DNA from: JAQVWU01 sp964628455
GTDB lineage: Bacteria; Bacillota; Clostridia; Oscillospirales; CAG-272
NCBI GenBank assembly: GCA_964628455.1
Contig: CAZVPD010000060.1
Span: forward strand, 1-19,625
Length of the DNA stretch: 19,625 bases
Reading direction: 5' to 3'
Shown: one piece after another, positions 1-7,314 of the stretch
How positions within the stretch are numbered: the stretch's first letter is position 1
Layout: each line of letters starts with the position of its first letter
Program-made: the position numbers and the translations under genes
The notes under the pieces: generated by a model
The model's database searches: none
What the model was told of the DNA's origin: nothing
The model's input: the letters and a program-made list of their open reading frames with translations, nothing else

Positions 1-92
1 CCGATGAGCTACTCTTTTTTTCTTTCCGGGGGGGCAGTTAGCTTTACAATCGGCCCTCCGTTTATAATTCGAATTTACGGCTGCCGGATATA

Positions 93-121
93 TTGACAAT
101 AAAAAATAAATGTGATAAAAT
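93..121 (+). promoter_or_regulatory. sigma-A promoter of the solute-binding protein gene
   Basis: The -35 box TTGACA (93-98), a 17-nt A/T-rich spacer and the -10 box TAAAAT (116-121) form a near-consensus sigma-A promoter. Transcription should begin near 128. That leaves almost no leader ahead of the first ATG at 134, which supports translation starting at the later ATG at 155. No operator-like palindrome is evident. Bases 1-92 hold no gene I can support. Confidence 0.8.
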
Positions 122-154
122 AAATTATATACAATGATGAAAGGAATGGTGGAG

Positions 155-1678
155 ATGTCCAGAAAATGTATATCCGCAATGCTGTCGGTGCTGATGCTTT
201 TTTCTGCAGCCGTGATTATTCCGTCCTGTGCCGCGCAGGCCGAAAACAGTGCTGTCACGACCGGTACAGATACAATACCGGAAACAGTTGAACTGACCGA
301 CGAAGAAATCCGCAAAGCGATACCGGATAACTTGCCCGAAGCCGGTTATGACGGAAGAAACTTCCGTATTATTACGCGCGACGGCTGTTCAAACGCCCAT
401 ATCGACGATCTTTTCATGGAGGAAATGACCGGAGACGTTATCGACGACGCCGTATTTACACGCAATCAGGCAGTCGAAGAACGTTTCGATATGAAAATAA
501 CCGTGTTTCCCGTAAATGAATCCGATGAAGCTACACTGACCAATATGCTCCGCAAAAGTATAACCGCAGGAAGCGATGAATATGACCTTGCCGTCGGGCA
601 TATGATCCATATAGGAACATCGGCTACCAACGGTCTTTATTATAACTGGTATGATATTCCGTATATCGATTTTTCAAAACCATGGTGGATTCACAGCGCC
701 GAGGAACAGCTTGCGATCGACGGCAAAACGTTTTTTGCACTCGGTGACCTGACATACAACGCACTTGATTATACTTACTGTTATTATTTCAATAAAAGAC
801 TGTTCAATGACTATAATCTTGATTTTCCTTATGAAGACGTACGAAACGGCAAATGGACATTCGATTATGCCACATCGCTTGTAAGAAGCCTATACAGTGA
901 TATCAACAGCGACGGAAAAAAGGACGAATATGATTTATACGGTCTGGTGACAAACTGCTACAGCGGAAGCGTTACATGGACTTATGCGTTCGGTGAATTT
1001 ATCACAAAGAAAAATGCCGACGGATATCCGGAGCTTGTTATCAACAATGAAAAAACGGTCCGTATCGTCGAAAAGCTTTATAATCTGTATTTTGAATCCG
1101 AAGGGGTTTATGTCACTCCGAATACCACATCGCCAAGCGGGATGGCCTGGCATGAAGCAACCGTGAAACTATTCAACGAAAGCCGTGCGGTGCTGGCCTC
1201 GGGTTTATTTATAAGCGCGATCAGCGATTTCCGTGAAATCGAAGATGATTACGGATTCCTTCCGTATCCGAAGTGGGACGAAGAGCAGGACGGTTATTAT
1301 ACGATGATCGACGGACACGGTCCTTTATTTGCGATTCCTCTGACGATCAACGATCCCGAATTCGTAGGTATTATAACGGAAGCCATGAGTGCGGAAGGTT
1401 ATAAAACAGTCACCCCCGCTTATTATGACGTCGCATTGAAAACGAAATTTACGCGCGATGAGGAATCCGCGGAAATGATCGACCTGATACTTGCCGGACG
1501 CGTTTTTGACTTCGGTTATCTGTATGACGGCTGGAACGGCATGGCGTTTTATCTTCAGAACTTATTGGGATTCAATACACAGACCAAGGATTTTTCGTCA
1601 TTCTACGCCAAGAAGGAAAAAGCGGTTATTAAATACTACGATAAAATACTAAAGGCATACGAAGAATACGGACAATAG
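155..1678 (+). CDS. Extracellular solute-binding lipoprotein, probably sugar ABC transporter type
   Basis: Predicted lipoprotein of 507 aa that would capture a sugar or oligosaccharide outside the membrane and pass it to an ABC permease. The N-terminus has basic residues, a hydrophobic stretch and a lipobox ending in Cys25 (I-P-S-C), then a Ser/Thr-rich linker. The rest has the size and aromatic-rich, Asp/Gly-rich composition of clostridial family 1 solute-binding proteins. I chose the ATG at 155 because AAAGGA (140-145) lies 9 nt upstream; upstream in-frame ATGs at 134, 137 and 146 have no Shine-Dalgarno site and lie close to the predicted transcription start. It is transcribed alone from its own strong promoter, and no permease or ATPase gene follows, so any partner must lie elsewhere. 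The ligand cannot be read from the sequence. The family assignment rests on overall character, not a diagnostic motif. Confidence 0.8.
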   Translation: MSRKCISAMLSVLMLFSAAVIIPSCAAQAENSAVTTGTDTIPETVELTDEEIRKAIPDNLPEAGYDGRNFRIITRDGCSNAHIDDLFMEEMTGDVIDDAVFTRNQAVEERFDMKITVFPVNESDEATLTNMLRKSITAGSDEYDLAVGHMIHIGTSATNGLYYNWYDIPYIDFSKPWWIHSAEEQLAIDGKTFFALGDLTYNALDYTYCYYFNKRLFNDYNLDFPYEDVRNGKWTFDYATSLVRSLYSDINSDGKKDEYDLYGLVTNCYSGSVTWTYAFGEFITKKNADGYPELVINNEKTVRIVEKLYNLYFESEGVYVTPNTTSPSGMAWHEATVKLFNESRAVLASGLFISAISDFREIEDDYGFLPYPKWDEEQDGYYTMIDGHGPLFAIPLTINDPEFVGIITEAMSAEGYKTVTPAYYDVALKTKFTRDEESAEMIDLILAGRVFDFGYLYDGWNGMAFYLQNLLGFNTQTKDFSSFYAKKEKAVIKYYDKILKAYEEYGQ

Positions 1679-1716
1679 AAATCAGCCGGCAGAATGAATC
1701 ACTGCCGGCTGATTTC
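1678..1716. terminator. Perfect 15-bp inverted repeat between convergent genes
   Basis: Arms 1678-1692 and 1702-1716 are exact reverse complements (15 bp, GC-rich centre, AT-rich base) around a 9-nt loop. The outer bases are the last base of the plus-strand TAG stop and the last base of the minus-strand TAG stop. This is the expected place for a bidirectional terminator between convergent genes. Neither side has a proper U-tract, so it is not a textbook intrinsic terminator. It may instead act as an mRNA 3'-end stabiliser or a transcription roadblock. Confidence 0.65.
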
Positions 1717-2678
1717 TATTCATATATATATCCGGCAAAATTATTGTCAAGCTTGGATATGATTGAATTGTCAACCTCACCGCCTGAATCCAGGATCATT
1801 TGTACGACTCCGCTCATGACCGGATCAAAATGCGGTTTGAAAATATGAAAAGAGGGATATTCGGCATGGACATATTCGCGGAATGTCTCAAACATATGAG
1901 AATTTCTGCGCCATACGCTGCCGGCCACTACAATGGGATTATTGTCGGGTATCCGATGTTTTCTGATCATTGTGTTCATCATAAGGCCCTGAGCGCGTCC
2001 CGCTTCTTTCATGATCCCGGCAGATACGGTGTCGCCTCCCTCCGCAGCTTTGCATACCGTCAGACAAACGCCCGAAATGATACCGCGGTAATTGTTATTG
2101 CCGTATACATAAGATACGATTTCATTAAGACTCCGGAATGAAAACTGCGATTTGATCATTTCCACAAGCGCCGTTTCTTTTCCTCTTCCGTCTGCGGCAT
2201 GCTGTGCCGCACGTATTCCGGCGGCACCGATTTCATAACCGCTGCCTTCGTCGCCGAAAAGAGCGCCCCAACCGCCTATGGAAATGATGTTTTTTCTATC
2301 CCGGATGTAAAAAACACCCGAACCGGTACCGGAAAGCGCGACAAGCCCCTCATTTTTGAATAATCCTGAAATCAGGCATGCGTAACCCTCCGAAAAAGAT
2401 GTCGAATCCGTCAACCGGCATCTGCTGCGAAGTATGTCTTCATACATTTTAGCGGGGCCCGGCATTGTGATATAAAGACGCTCTATTTGTGTGATCTCTG
2501 TATCACCGAGGCAGCCTTCTAAACCGGAGCGCATATTTTTTTCGATTTGCGAAATGTCCGTAAAATAAGGATTGACAGCACCGCTTTTGCTTTTCGAAAG
2601 GCAATTCAAGTCGTCATCAAATAAAACGCTGATAAGTTTTGTACCGCCGCCGTCGGCACTGATGTAATATTTCGGCAT
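1716..2678 (-). CDS. BadF/BadG/BcrA/BcrD-type ATPase, N-acetylglucosamine kinase-like
   Basis: A 320-aa sugar-kinase-like protein of the ASKHA fold, in the BadF/BadG family that includes N-acetylglucosamine kinases. The phosphate-1 loop D-G-G-G-T-K is at residues 9-14. A second glycine-rich loop (LSGTGSG) and the family block G-G-W-G-A-L-F-G-D-E-G-S-G follow in the middle of the protein. I chose the ATG at 2678 because the DUF4838 gene upstream stops at 2680, leaving one base between TGA and ATG, and GGAA precedes it; a longer frame starting at 2735 would overlap that gene by 56 nt and add a 19-residue tail unlike the family. It is translationally coupled to the DUF4838 gene, which suggests that it phosphorylates the sugar released by that enzyme. 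An amino sugar is likely from family knowledge but unproven. Confidence 0.85.
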   Translation of the reverse strand: MPKYYISADGGGTKLISVLFDDDLNCLSKSKSGAVNPYFTDISQIEKNMRSGLEGCLGDTEITQIERLYITMPGPAKMYEDILRSRCRLTDSTSFSEGYACLISGLFKNEGLVALSGTGSGVFYIRDRKNIISIGGWGALFGDEGSGYEIGAAGIRAAQHAADGRGKETALVEMIKSQFSFRSLNEIVSYVYGNNNYRGIISGVCLTVCKAAEGGDTVSAGIMKEAGRAQGLMMNTMIRKHRIPDNNPIVVAGSVWRRNSHMFETFREYVHAEYPSFHIFKPHFDPVMSGVVQMILDSGGEVDNSIISKLDNNFAGYIYE

Positions 2679-2679
2679 A

Positions 2680-4386
2680 TCAGATTTTTCCGGCACGCAA
2701 AAGGGGTTCGGTATGTTCGAGATGTGCCCCTTCACGGTATGAGGTGATACCCGATTTCCTGACGTCTTTTATAAATTCCTCGACGTATGCTTCACGGGTG
2801 CTGTCATCCGGAGATAAGTTGGCTGCCCGTACATACCGGACCGAAAGACGGAGTTTTTTTACCCTCCCGAGAACAGTCTCGTTTTGCGCCAGACGTTCGG
2901 CACGGTCGAATATCAGGTCCGCTTTATCGAGCATTTCCGAAGATAAATACGCGGTATGGGGGGCATCATACAGATGCATATGTATATCGGGTGTGATCAT
3001 GTCATGGATAAGATCAAAATAACGCCTGATTTCGTGGGCTGCCGGACCATAATATGCAGATAAAAATTCCGAAATTCCGGCATCCACGTCATAATCCGGA
3101 TTCCAGAGAAGTTTTGCCAGTATATATTGTTTTAAAGCGTTGAATTCACCGCTTTCACGGTCCGAATTGTTGCCTTCTTCAAAAATACCGGTGACATTGT
3201 GTGCGATGAAAAACTTTATATTCGGCTGCAATACGCGGAAATTCGGAAACGGCGAAAGGGTATGCGCAAAATTGACAACATAATCCCAGATATGAAGCCT
3301 GCCGCATATTTTCGACCACCCGATCAGATCGGATTGAAAACTGCTGTCGCATTCCGAGAGCGGATGAGAAAAACAGCATTCGATCGAGCAGAGGCGAATA
3401 ATAACGTTCCGGCGGGGCCGGACATGCAGCGGAGGTGTTCTCGTATACTGATATGCCAGGGTATCTATTGCGATATCCGGATAATCTTTTTCGATCGATT
3501 CCGCGATCTGATTGACAAAATGAAGAAGGGTCCCGGCATGGCTTCCCTCAAACTTGTCAACCGAACTGCATTTTTCGCAGGTGCAGTAATTATGCCAGTC
3601 ATTCTGCGATACGGATATAATCGACGCATGCGGATTCCGGGTTATCCACTGGCGAACCGTTTTTTTTGCGATTTCCAGAACATCGGGATTGGTCAGACAA
3701 AGCTGGGTATGCTCTTTTATGCGTTTTCCGCCGACTTCCGAAAAATACTCCGGATGATCGCCGAAATATTGATCCGGCGGAACCAGCGCATTGAAGCTGT
3801 GGACGAAGTGACAGTATTCCATTTTATATCCGTGCATTTCCTCCAGCTGTCCCGCATTCCCGTTGCATTTCAGACGCGCATAAAAATCCCCGTCCCAGTA
3901 ATCTTTGAAATAAGATTCCCGGTATTCGAGAACGGGAATCTGCGTATCGTTGATTTCAGGCAGGCAGATTTTTTTTCGTTCGGGTATAACGGTGACATCC
4001 TCGGTAAAAAAACGGCAGCCTAAATATTCTTCGAGAAATGTGTAGACACCGTATAGACATCCTCTTTTATCACTTCCGGCAATCACCAGAGATTTGCCCG
4101 ATGTGATCAAGGAAAAACCTTCCGCACCGAGTTTCTCTGCATCGATATCGAGATTCAGCGCTGAAAGATGCCGATTGTAACCGACGATGATCTCATATTC
4201 GGTCTGTTTTATATCGTCGAAGGCTATTTTAAACGGAGCCGCGGATATCCTGCCCAAAAACATACGCAGTTCCTCGGCAGCATGTATCACGGAAAGGGAA
4301 GCACCGCGCGCTATGACTATTTTATACGGGGTAGAACCTGTGTCAGCCAGCGTAATAAAACAATTGGTTTCCTGTAACGTTTTCAT
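2680..4386 (-). CDS. DUF4838 domain protein, glycoside hydrolase-like
   Basis: A 568-aa protein with the architecture of DUF4838 family proteins. Residues about 20-135 form an alpha/beta domain like the non-catalytic N-terminal domains of GH20 and GH67 enzymes (AAEEL...GAEGF...GCLYGVYTFLEEYLGCRFF). The DUF4838 core follows, with the hallmark S-Q-N-D-W at residues 260-264 and a C-x-C-x-x-C cluster at 268-273, and then a helical C-terminal region. No signal peptide is visible, so it should act in the cytoplasm on imported glycans or glycosides. The start is the ATG preceded by AGAGAGGTG. It is the first gene of a two-gene unit with the BadF-type kinase and has its own promoter (4428-4456). The family is usually found near sugar-use genes, but its reaction is not established; glycosidase activity is inferred from its fold relatives. 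Confidence 0.82.
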   Translation of the reverse strand: MKTLQETNCFITLADTGSTPYKIVIARGASLSVIHAAEELRMFLGRISAAPFKIAFDDIKQTEYEIIVGYNRHLSALNLDIDAEKLGAEGFSLITSGKSLVIAGSDKRGCLYGVYTFLEEYLGCRFFTEDVTVIPERKKICLPEINDTQIPVLEYRESYFKDYWDGDFYARLKCNGNAGQLEEMHGYKMEYCHFVHSFNALVPPDQYFGDHPEYFSEVGGKRIKEHTQLCLTNPDVLEIAKKTVRQWITRNPHASIISVSQNDWHNYCTCEKCSSVDKFEGSHAGTLLHFVNQIAESIEKDYPDIAIDTLAYQYTRTPPLHVRPRRNVIIRLCSIECCFSHPLSECDSSFQSDLIGWSKICGRLHIWDYVVNFAHTLSPFPNFRVLQPNIKFFIAHNVTGIFEEGNNSDRESGEFNALKQYILAKLLWNPDYDVDAGISEFLSAYYGPAAHEIRRYFDLIHDMITPDIHMHLYDAPHTAYLSSEMLDKADLIFDRAERLAQNETVLGRVKKLRLSVRYVRAANLSPDDSTREAYVEEFIKDVRKSGITSYREGAHLEHTEPLLRAGKI

Positions 4387-4427
4387 TCAGACACCTCTCT
4401 AAATTCATATATCGGCTTTACGAACCC

Positions 4428-4456
4428 ATTTTAACACAACGAATCATATTAATCAA
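4428..4456 (-). promoter_or_regulatory. sigma-A promoter of the DUF4838-kinase unit
   Basis: Read on the minus strand, TTGATT (4456-4451), a 17-nt spacer and TAAAAT (4433-4428) form a good sigma-A promoter. It gives a leader of about 35 nt before the ATG at 4386, ending in the AGAGAGGTG ribosome site. It lies just downstream of the terminator of the preceding minus-strand gene, so the two units are transcribed separately. Confidence 0.7.
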
Positions 4457-4467
4457 TACAGAGAAAC

Positions 4468-4501
4468 AAAAAACTCCGCCGAAATATCTCCGGGCGGAGT
4501 T
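4468..4501 (-). terminator. Intrinsic terminator of the T-box/acyl-CoA synthetase transcript
   Basis: On the minus strand the 9-bp stem AACTCCGCC / GGCGGAGTT (arms 4501-4493 and 4480-4472) is followed by a run of six T including the last stem bases. It begins 8 nt after the TAA stop at 4510. On the plus strand there is no U-tract, so it acts one way only. Confidence 0.85.
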
Positions 4502-4509
4502 CTGCTTGC

Positions 4510-6802
4510 TTATTTCTGCCTGTTATCCTGACTGCGTATCGTCCCGCGCTTGATTTTTCCGTTGAATGTTTTGGGAAGGGCATCGACAAATTCCACGATG
4601 CGCGGGTATTTATAAGCGGCCGTATGCGATTTGACGTAATCCTGCACTTCTTTCTTCAGCGCTTCCGAGACAACGGTTCCTTTGACGGGAACAATAGTCG
4701 CTTTAACCAGCTGACCGCGTATTTCATCGGGTACACCGGTAACCGCACACTCAAGTACGAAAGGCAGTTCCATGATAACGGATTCGATCTCAAACGGACC
4801 GATCCGGTATCCCGATGATTTGATCAGATCATCACTGCGTCCGACATACCACATATAACCGTCCTCATCGGTCCATGCCATATCCCCGGTATGATAATAA
4901 TCATCGTGCCACGCAGATCCTGTCTGTTCACGGTCAATGTGATCGGAAGCGGAATCACTGTAATAGCCGAGAAATAATCCGCAGGGTTTGCTGTCCCCGG
5001 TATAAATCGTTATCTCACCGGTTTCGCCCGTATCAGCCGGTTTCCCTTCGCTGTTTAAAATGACGATTTTATACATCGGGCTGGGTTTGCCCATGGAACC
5101 CGGACGGCATTCCGCACCGAATAAATTGGCAATAGTCAGCGTTGTCTCGGTCTGACCGAAACCCTCCATGAGTTTTACGCCTGTCGCCGAAAGGAATTTA
5201 TTGTAAACCTCCGGATTTAACGCCTCTCCCGCCGTCGTGGCATATTTGACGGAGGAAAGATCATATAATGTCAGATCCTCTTTGATAAACATTCGGAACA
5301 TGGTAGGCGGTGCGCAGAATGTGGTTATTTTATAACGTTCAAACATCGGCAGAATATCGCCCGCGTCAAACCGGTCAAAATCATAGGTAAAGACAGCGCC
5401 GCCGGCCATCCACTGTCCGTATAATTTGCCCCAAAGCGCCTTTCCCCAGCCTNNNNNNNNNNTGGAGATCGTCGGGGTGAATATTGTGCCAGTATTTTGC
5501 GGTGACGAAGTGTCCGAGAGGATAGGTGTAACTGTGCATAACGAGTTTCGGTTCCCCCGTTGTTCCCGATGAAAAATACATCAGCATATTTTCCTCTCCG
5601 CAGGGAGTATCTGTTCTGCGTGGATAAAGATCACTGTATGCGGTATATTCTTCGTCAAAGAAACGCCAGCCGGGCCGTTTGTCATTCAGTATAAATTTAT
5701 GCTTCAGCTCATGATATTCTTCGCCGGCAAGTTCGATCTGATTTGTCGTGTCGCCGTCCGAAGTGGCAATAACGGCAGTTACACCCCCGCATTTAAAGCG
5801 ATAAACCAGATCTTTTTTAAGCAGCATATTGGTGGCCGGTATAATGATGGCGCCGATGCGGCATAAAGCCATGATGATGATCCAAAACTGCCAGTGACGT
5901 TTGACCAGAACCATCACCCGGTCACCTTTGCGGACACCGGCGGCTTCGAAATAATTGGCCGCTTTGGCAGACAGACGGGAAATATCGGCGAATGTAAAGC
6001 GCCGTTCGGCTTTTTCACGGCTTACATACAGCAATGCCGGTTTATCGGGTGTTTCAGCAGCTATGACATCCAGTGCGTCAAAAACGAAATTGAAACGGTC
6101 TTTCCCCGGAAATTCGATCGATATCAATTCGCCTTTTTCATTTTCGATCGCTTCCACAAAATCGCCGTATTTTTTTGTGATCGTTTTTTGTTCGGTTTTA
6201 GGTTCGATAAGCCCGTGGTATTCCGATGCCCGGCCCCTCGTGTCGGTTACAATGGCTATAAATTCGCAGTCCTCACCTTCGGCCGCAATCATTCCGTGCG
6301 GTTCGGAGCTGTTGTAATAAATCGAATCTCCGGGATATAACAGATCCGTATGACCGGCAACTTCGATTTTCAGAACACCTCGCAGAATATAATCGAATTC
6401 TTCACCCTCATGGGCGGCAAGAGGGATATTTTTAGCGGCAGACGACTGGTCATATTTTGCCAAAACGACAAAAGGTTCGGAAATCCTGCCTTTGAAGTTA
6501 GCCGCGAGATGACTGTAACTGAATCCCCTGCGCCGTTCGAGAGGAATGCCCTCACCTCGCCGTACGATCGAATAGGTCGATAATTTGGCGTTATCACCCG
6601 TGATCAGTTCGGTTATGTCAACACCCAGCGCGTGTGCGCAGTTATAGACGAAAGTAAAGGAAAAATCGTTTTTACCCGATTCGGAATCAAGATAATATTC
6701 AAGGGTCGTATTTGTCACCGATGCCATTTCCTCCGGTGATTTGCCGACAATGCGGCGCAGTTCTCCGATGCGTTTTGCTATCTGCAGAATCTGTTGTTCC
6801 AT
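4510..6802 (-). CDS. XRE HTH + cupin + AMP-forming acyl-CoA synthetase fusion (split by an assembly gap)
   Basis: One gene interrupted only by the N run at 5453-5462. Residues 1-70 are an XRE-type helix-turn-helix. Residues about 111-186 are a cupin_2 domain with H-x-G-E-E-F at 131-136 and P-H at 168-169. Residues about 240 onward are an ANL-family acyl-CoA synthetase: P-loop Y-F-S-S-G-T-T-G-E-P-K at 409-419; after the gap, Y-H-T-G-D, Y-V-G-R-S-D-D-L-I-K-S-S-G-Y-R, and the catalytic lysine motif T-F-N-G-K-I-K. The enzyme part resembles ACSM/acetyl-CoA-synthetase-like ligases that join a carboxylic acid to CoA using ATP. If the gap holds about 18 bases, the product is about 766 aa. AAAGGAG sits just before the ATG. 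The gene stands alone behind a T-box leader. Its acyl substrate is unknown; the N-terminal half looks like a complete XRE-cupin regulator fused to the enzyme. Confidence 0.88.
5453..5462. other. Assembly gap (10 N) inside the acyl-CoA synthetase gene
   Basis: Ten Ns, probably a fixed-size scaffold placeholder. On the minus strand the protein reads ...HNIHPDDL then CA before the gap, and after it GWGKALWGKLYGQW in a different apparent frame. The flanks join in frame only if the true gap is a multiple of three. Related ligases carry about H-L-T-V-A-D-T here, which predicts 18 missing bases. The frameshift is therefore an artefact. Confidence 0.85.
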
Positions 6803-6916
6803 TTTTTACTCCTTTTTTTCTGTATTCGTTGAAAATAAACCGTTTTACTTTATTCCGAATGACCGAAAACCGGATAAACGTATTTTATAATCAGAATAAA
6901 TGCTTCATACCGAAAT

Positions 6917-6939
6917 AAAAAAAGTCCCTTGATAGGGAC
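6917..6939 (-). terminator. T-box leader terminator
   Basis: Minus-strand GTCCCT / AGGGAC stem (6939-6934 and 6929-6924) with a 4-nt loop, followed by seven T (6923-6917). It is mutually exclusive with the antiterminator formed by the ACGG...CCGT pairing around the conserved T-box sequence, so it is the off state of the leader. Confidence 0.88.
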
Positions 6940-7179
6940 GGAAAATTATTCCGCGGTACCACCCGTGTTGGCTTTTAAGCCCGCTCAGTGAGGTCAGACA
7001 ACCTCTTCGCTTTAACGCAGCGCATCGTCTGAACTTAAGAAATGATAACTGAATAAGTTATCAAATTTCGGTCCGGCCGTTCGGGAGTGATTTGTTTTTC
7101 CGCAGACTGTCCTTTTTCACCGTTCGGGACTCTCTGTAAATCTGTTTATGAAAAACCGTCTCTGTCATAACGTTTAAAC
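6917..7179 (-). ncRNA. T-box riboswitch leader
   Basis: A tRNA-sensing leader on the minus strand. The diagnostic T-box sequence GGGTGGTACCGCGG is at 6964-6951 and is followed by the terminator at 6939-6917. Upstream are AGAGAG, a small stem-I-like hairpin GTCC/GGAC (7130-7127 with 7112-7109) enclosing GGTGAAA, and a GATAACT/AGTTATC hairpin (7062-7044). A tentative specifier is ATC (Ile) at 7091-7089, judged from the following ACTCC; the reading is weak and neighbouring triplets are possible. The next gene on this strand is the XRE-cupin-acyl-CoA synthetase, about 115 nt past the terminator, with no aminoacyl-tRNA synthetase in between. Uncharged cognate tRNA should allow read-through. The T-box call is firm, the specifier is not. 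Confidence 0.93.
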
Positions 7180-7185
7180 AGGTTT

Positions 7186-7214
7186 ATTATAGCACGCGGA
7201 TTTTTTTTTGTCAA
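7186..7214 (-). promoter_or_regulatory. Consensus sigma-A promoter driving the T-box leader
   Basis: On the minus strand TTGACA (7214-7209), a 17-nt spacer and TATAAT (7191-7186) match the sigma-A consensus exactly. Transcription should start near 7179, so control of the acyl-CoA synthetase must come mainly from the leader rather than from a weak promoter. Confidence 0.9.
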
Positions 7215-7246
7215 GCATTAAAAATCATCCGAAATAAATATATTCC

Positions 7247-7275
7247 TTGTATTGTTGTCATCTTGATGATATAAT
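7247..7275 (+). promoter_or_regulatory. sigma-A promoter of the MFS-to-small-protein operon
   Basis: TTGTAT (7247-7252), a 17-nt spacer and a perfect TATAAT (7270-7275). The start is expected near 7282, leaving about 33 nt before the ATG at 7315. The promoter is divergent from the T-box promoter; the two -35 boxes are 32 bp apart, so a regulator bound between them could affect both. Confidence 0.75.
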
Positions 7276-7314
7276 ATATTCATTCATCGTTAACGAATAG
7301 CAGGGGGTAATACC

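Noticed and set aside
1..92. Possible end of an upstream gene or terminator (T-run, G-run and CGGCCCTCCG)
   Set aside because: The G-rich and C-rich stretches pair only weakly and no coding frame or full terminator can be supported at the window edge.
3199..4023. 274-codon plus-strand open frame inside the DUF4838 gene
   Set aside because: It is antisense to a clear DUF4838 protein with family motifs, has no ribosome site or recognisable domain, and its basic Arg/Phe-rich composition is typical of a shadow frame.
5381..5452. Alternative C-terminus of the N-terminal ligase fragment after the gap (R-L-G-K-G-A-L-G...)
   Set aside because: It is produced by reading across the 10-N placeholder in the wrong frame; the correct frame gives the conserved G-W-G-K-A-L-W-G sequence.
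6803..7314. A hidden gene in the 512-nt intergenic region
   Set aside because: The stretch is fully explained by the T-box leader, its terminator, the ribosome site of the ligase and two divergent promoters; the short frame at 6712-6918 is antisense and unsupported.
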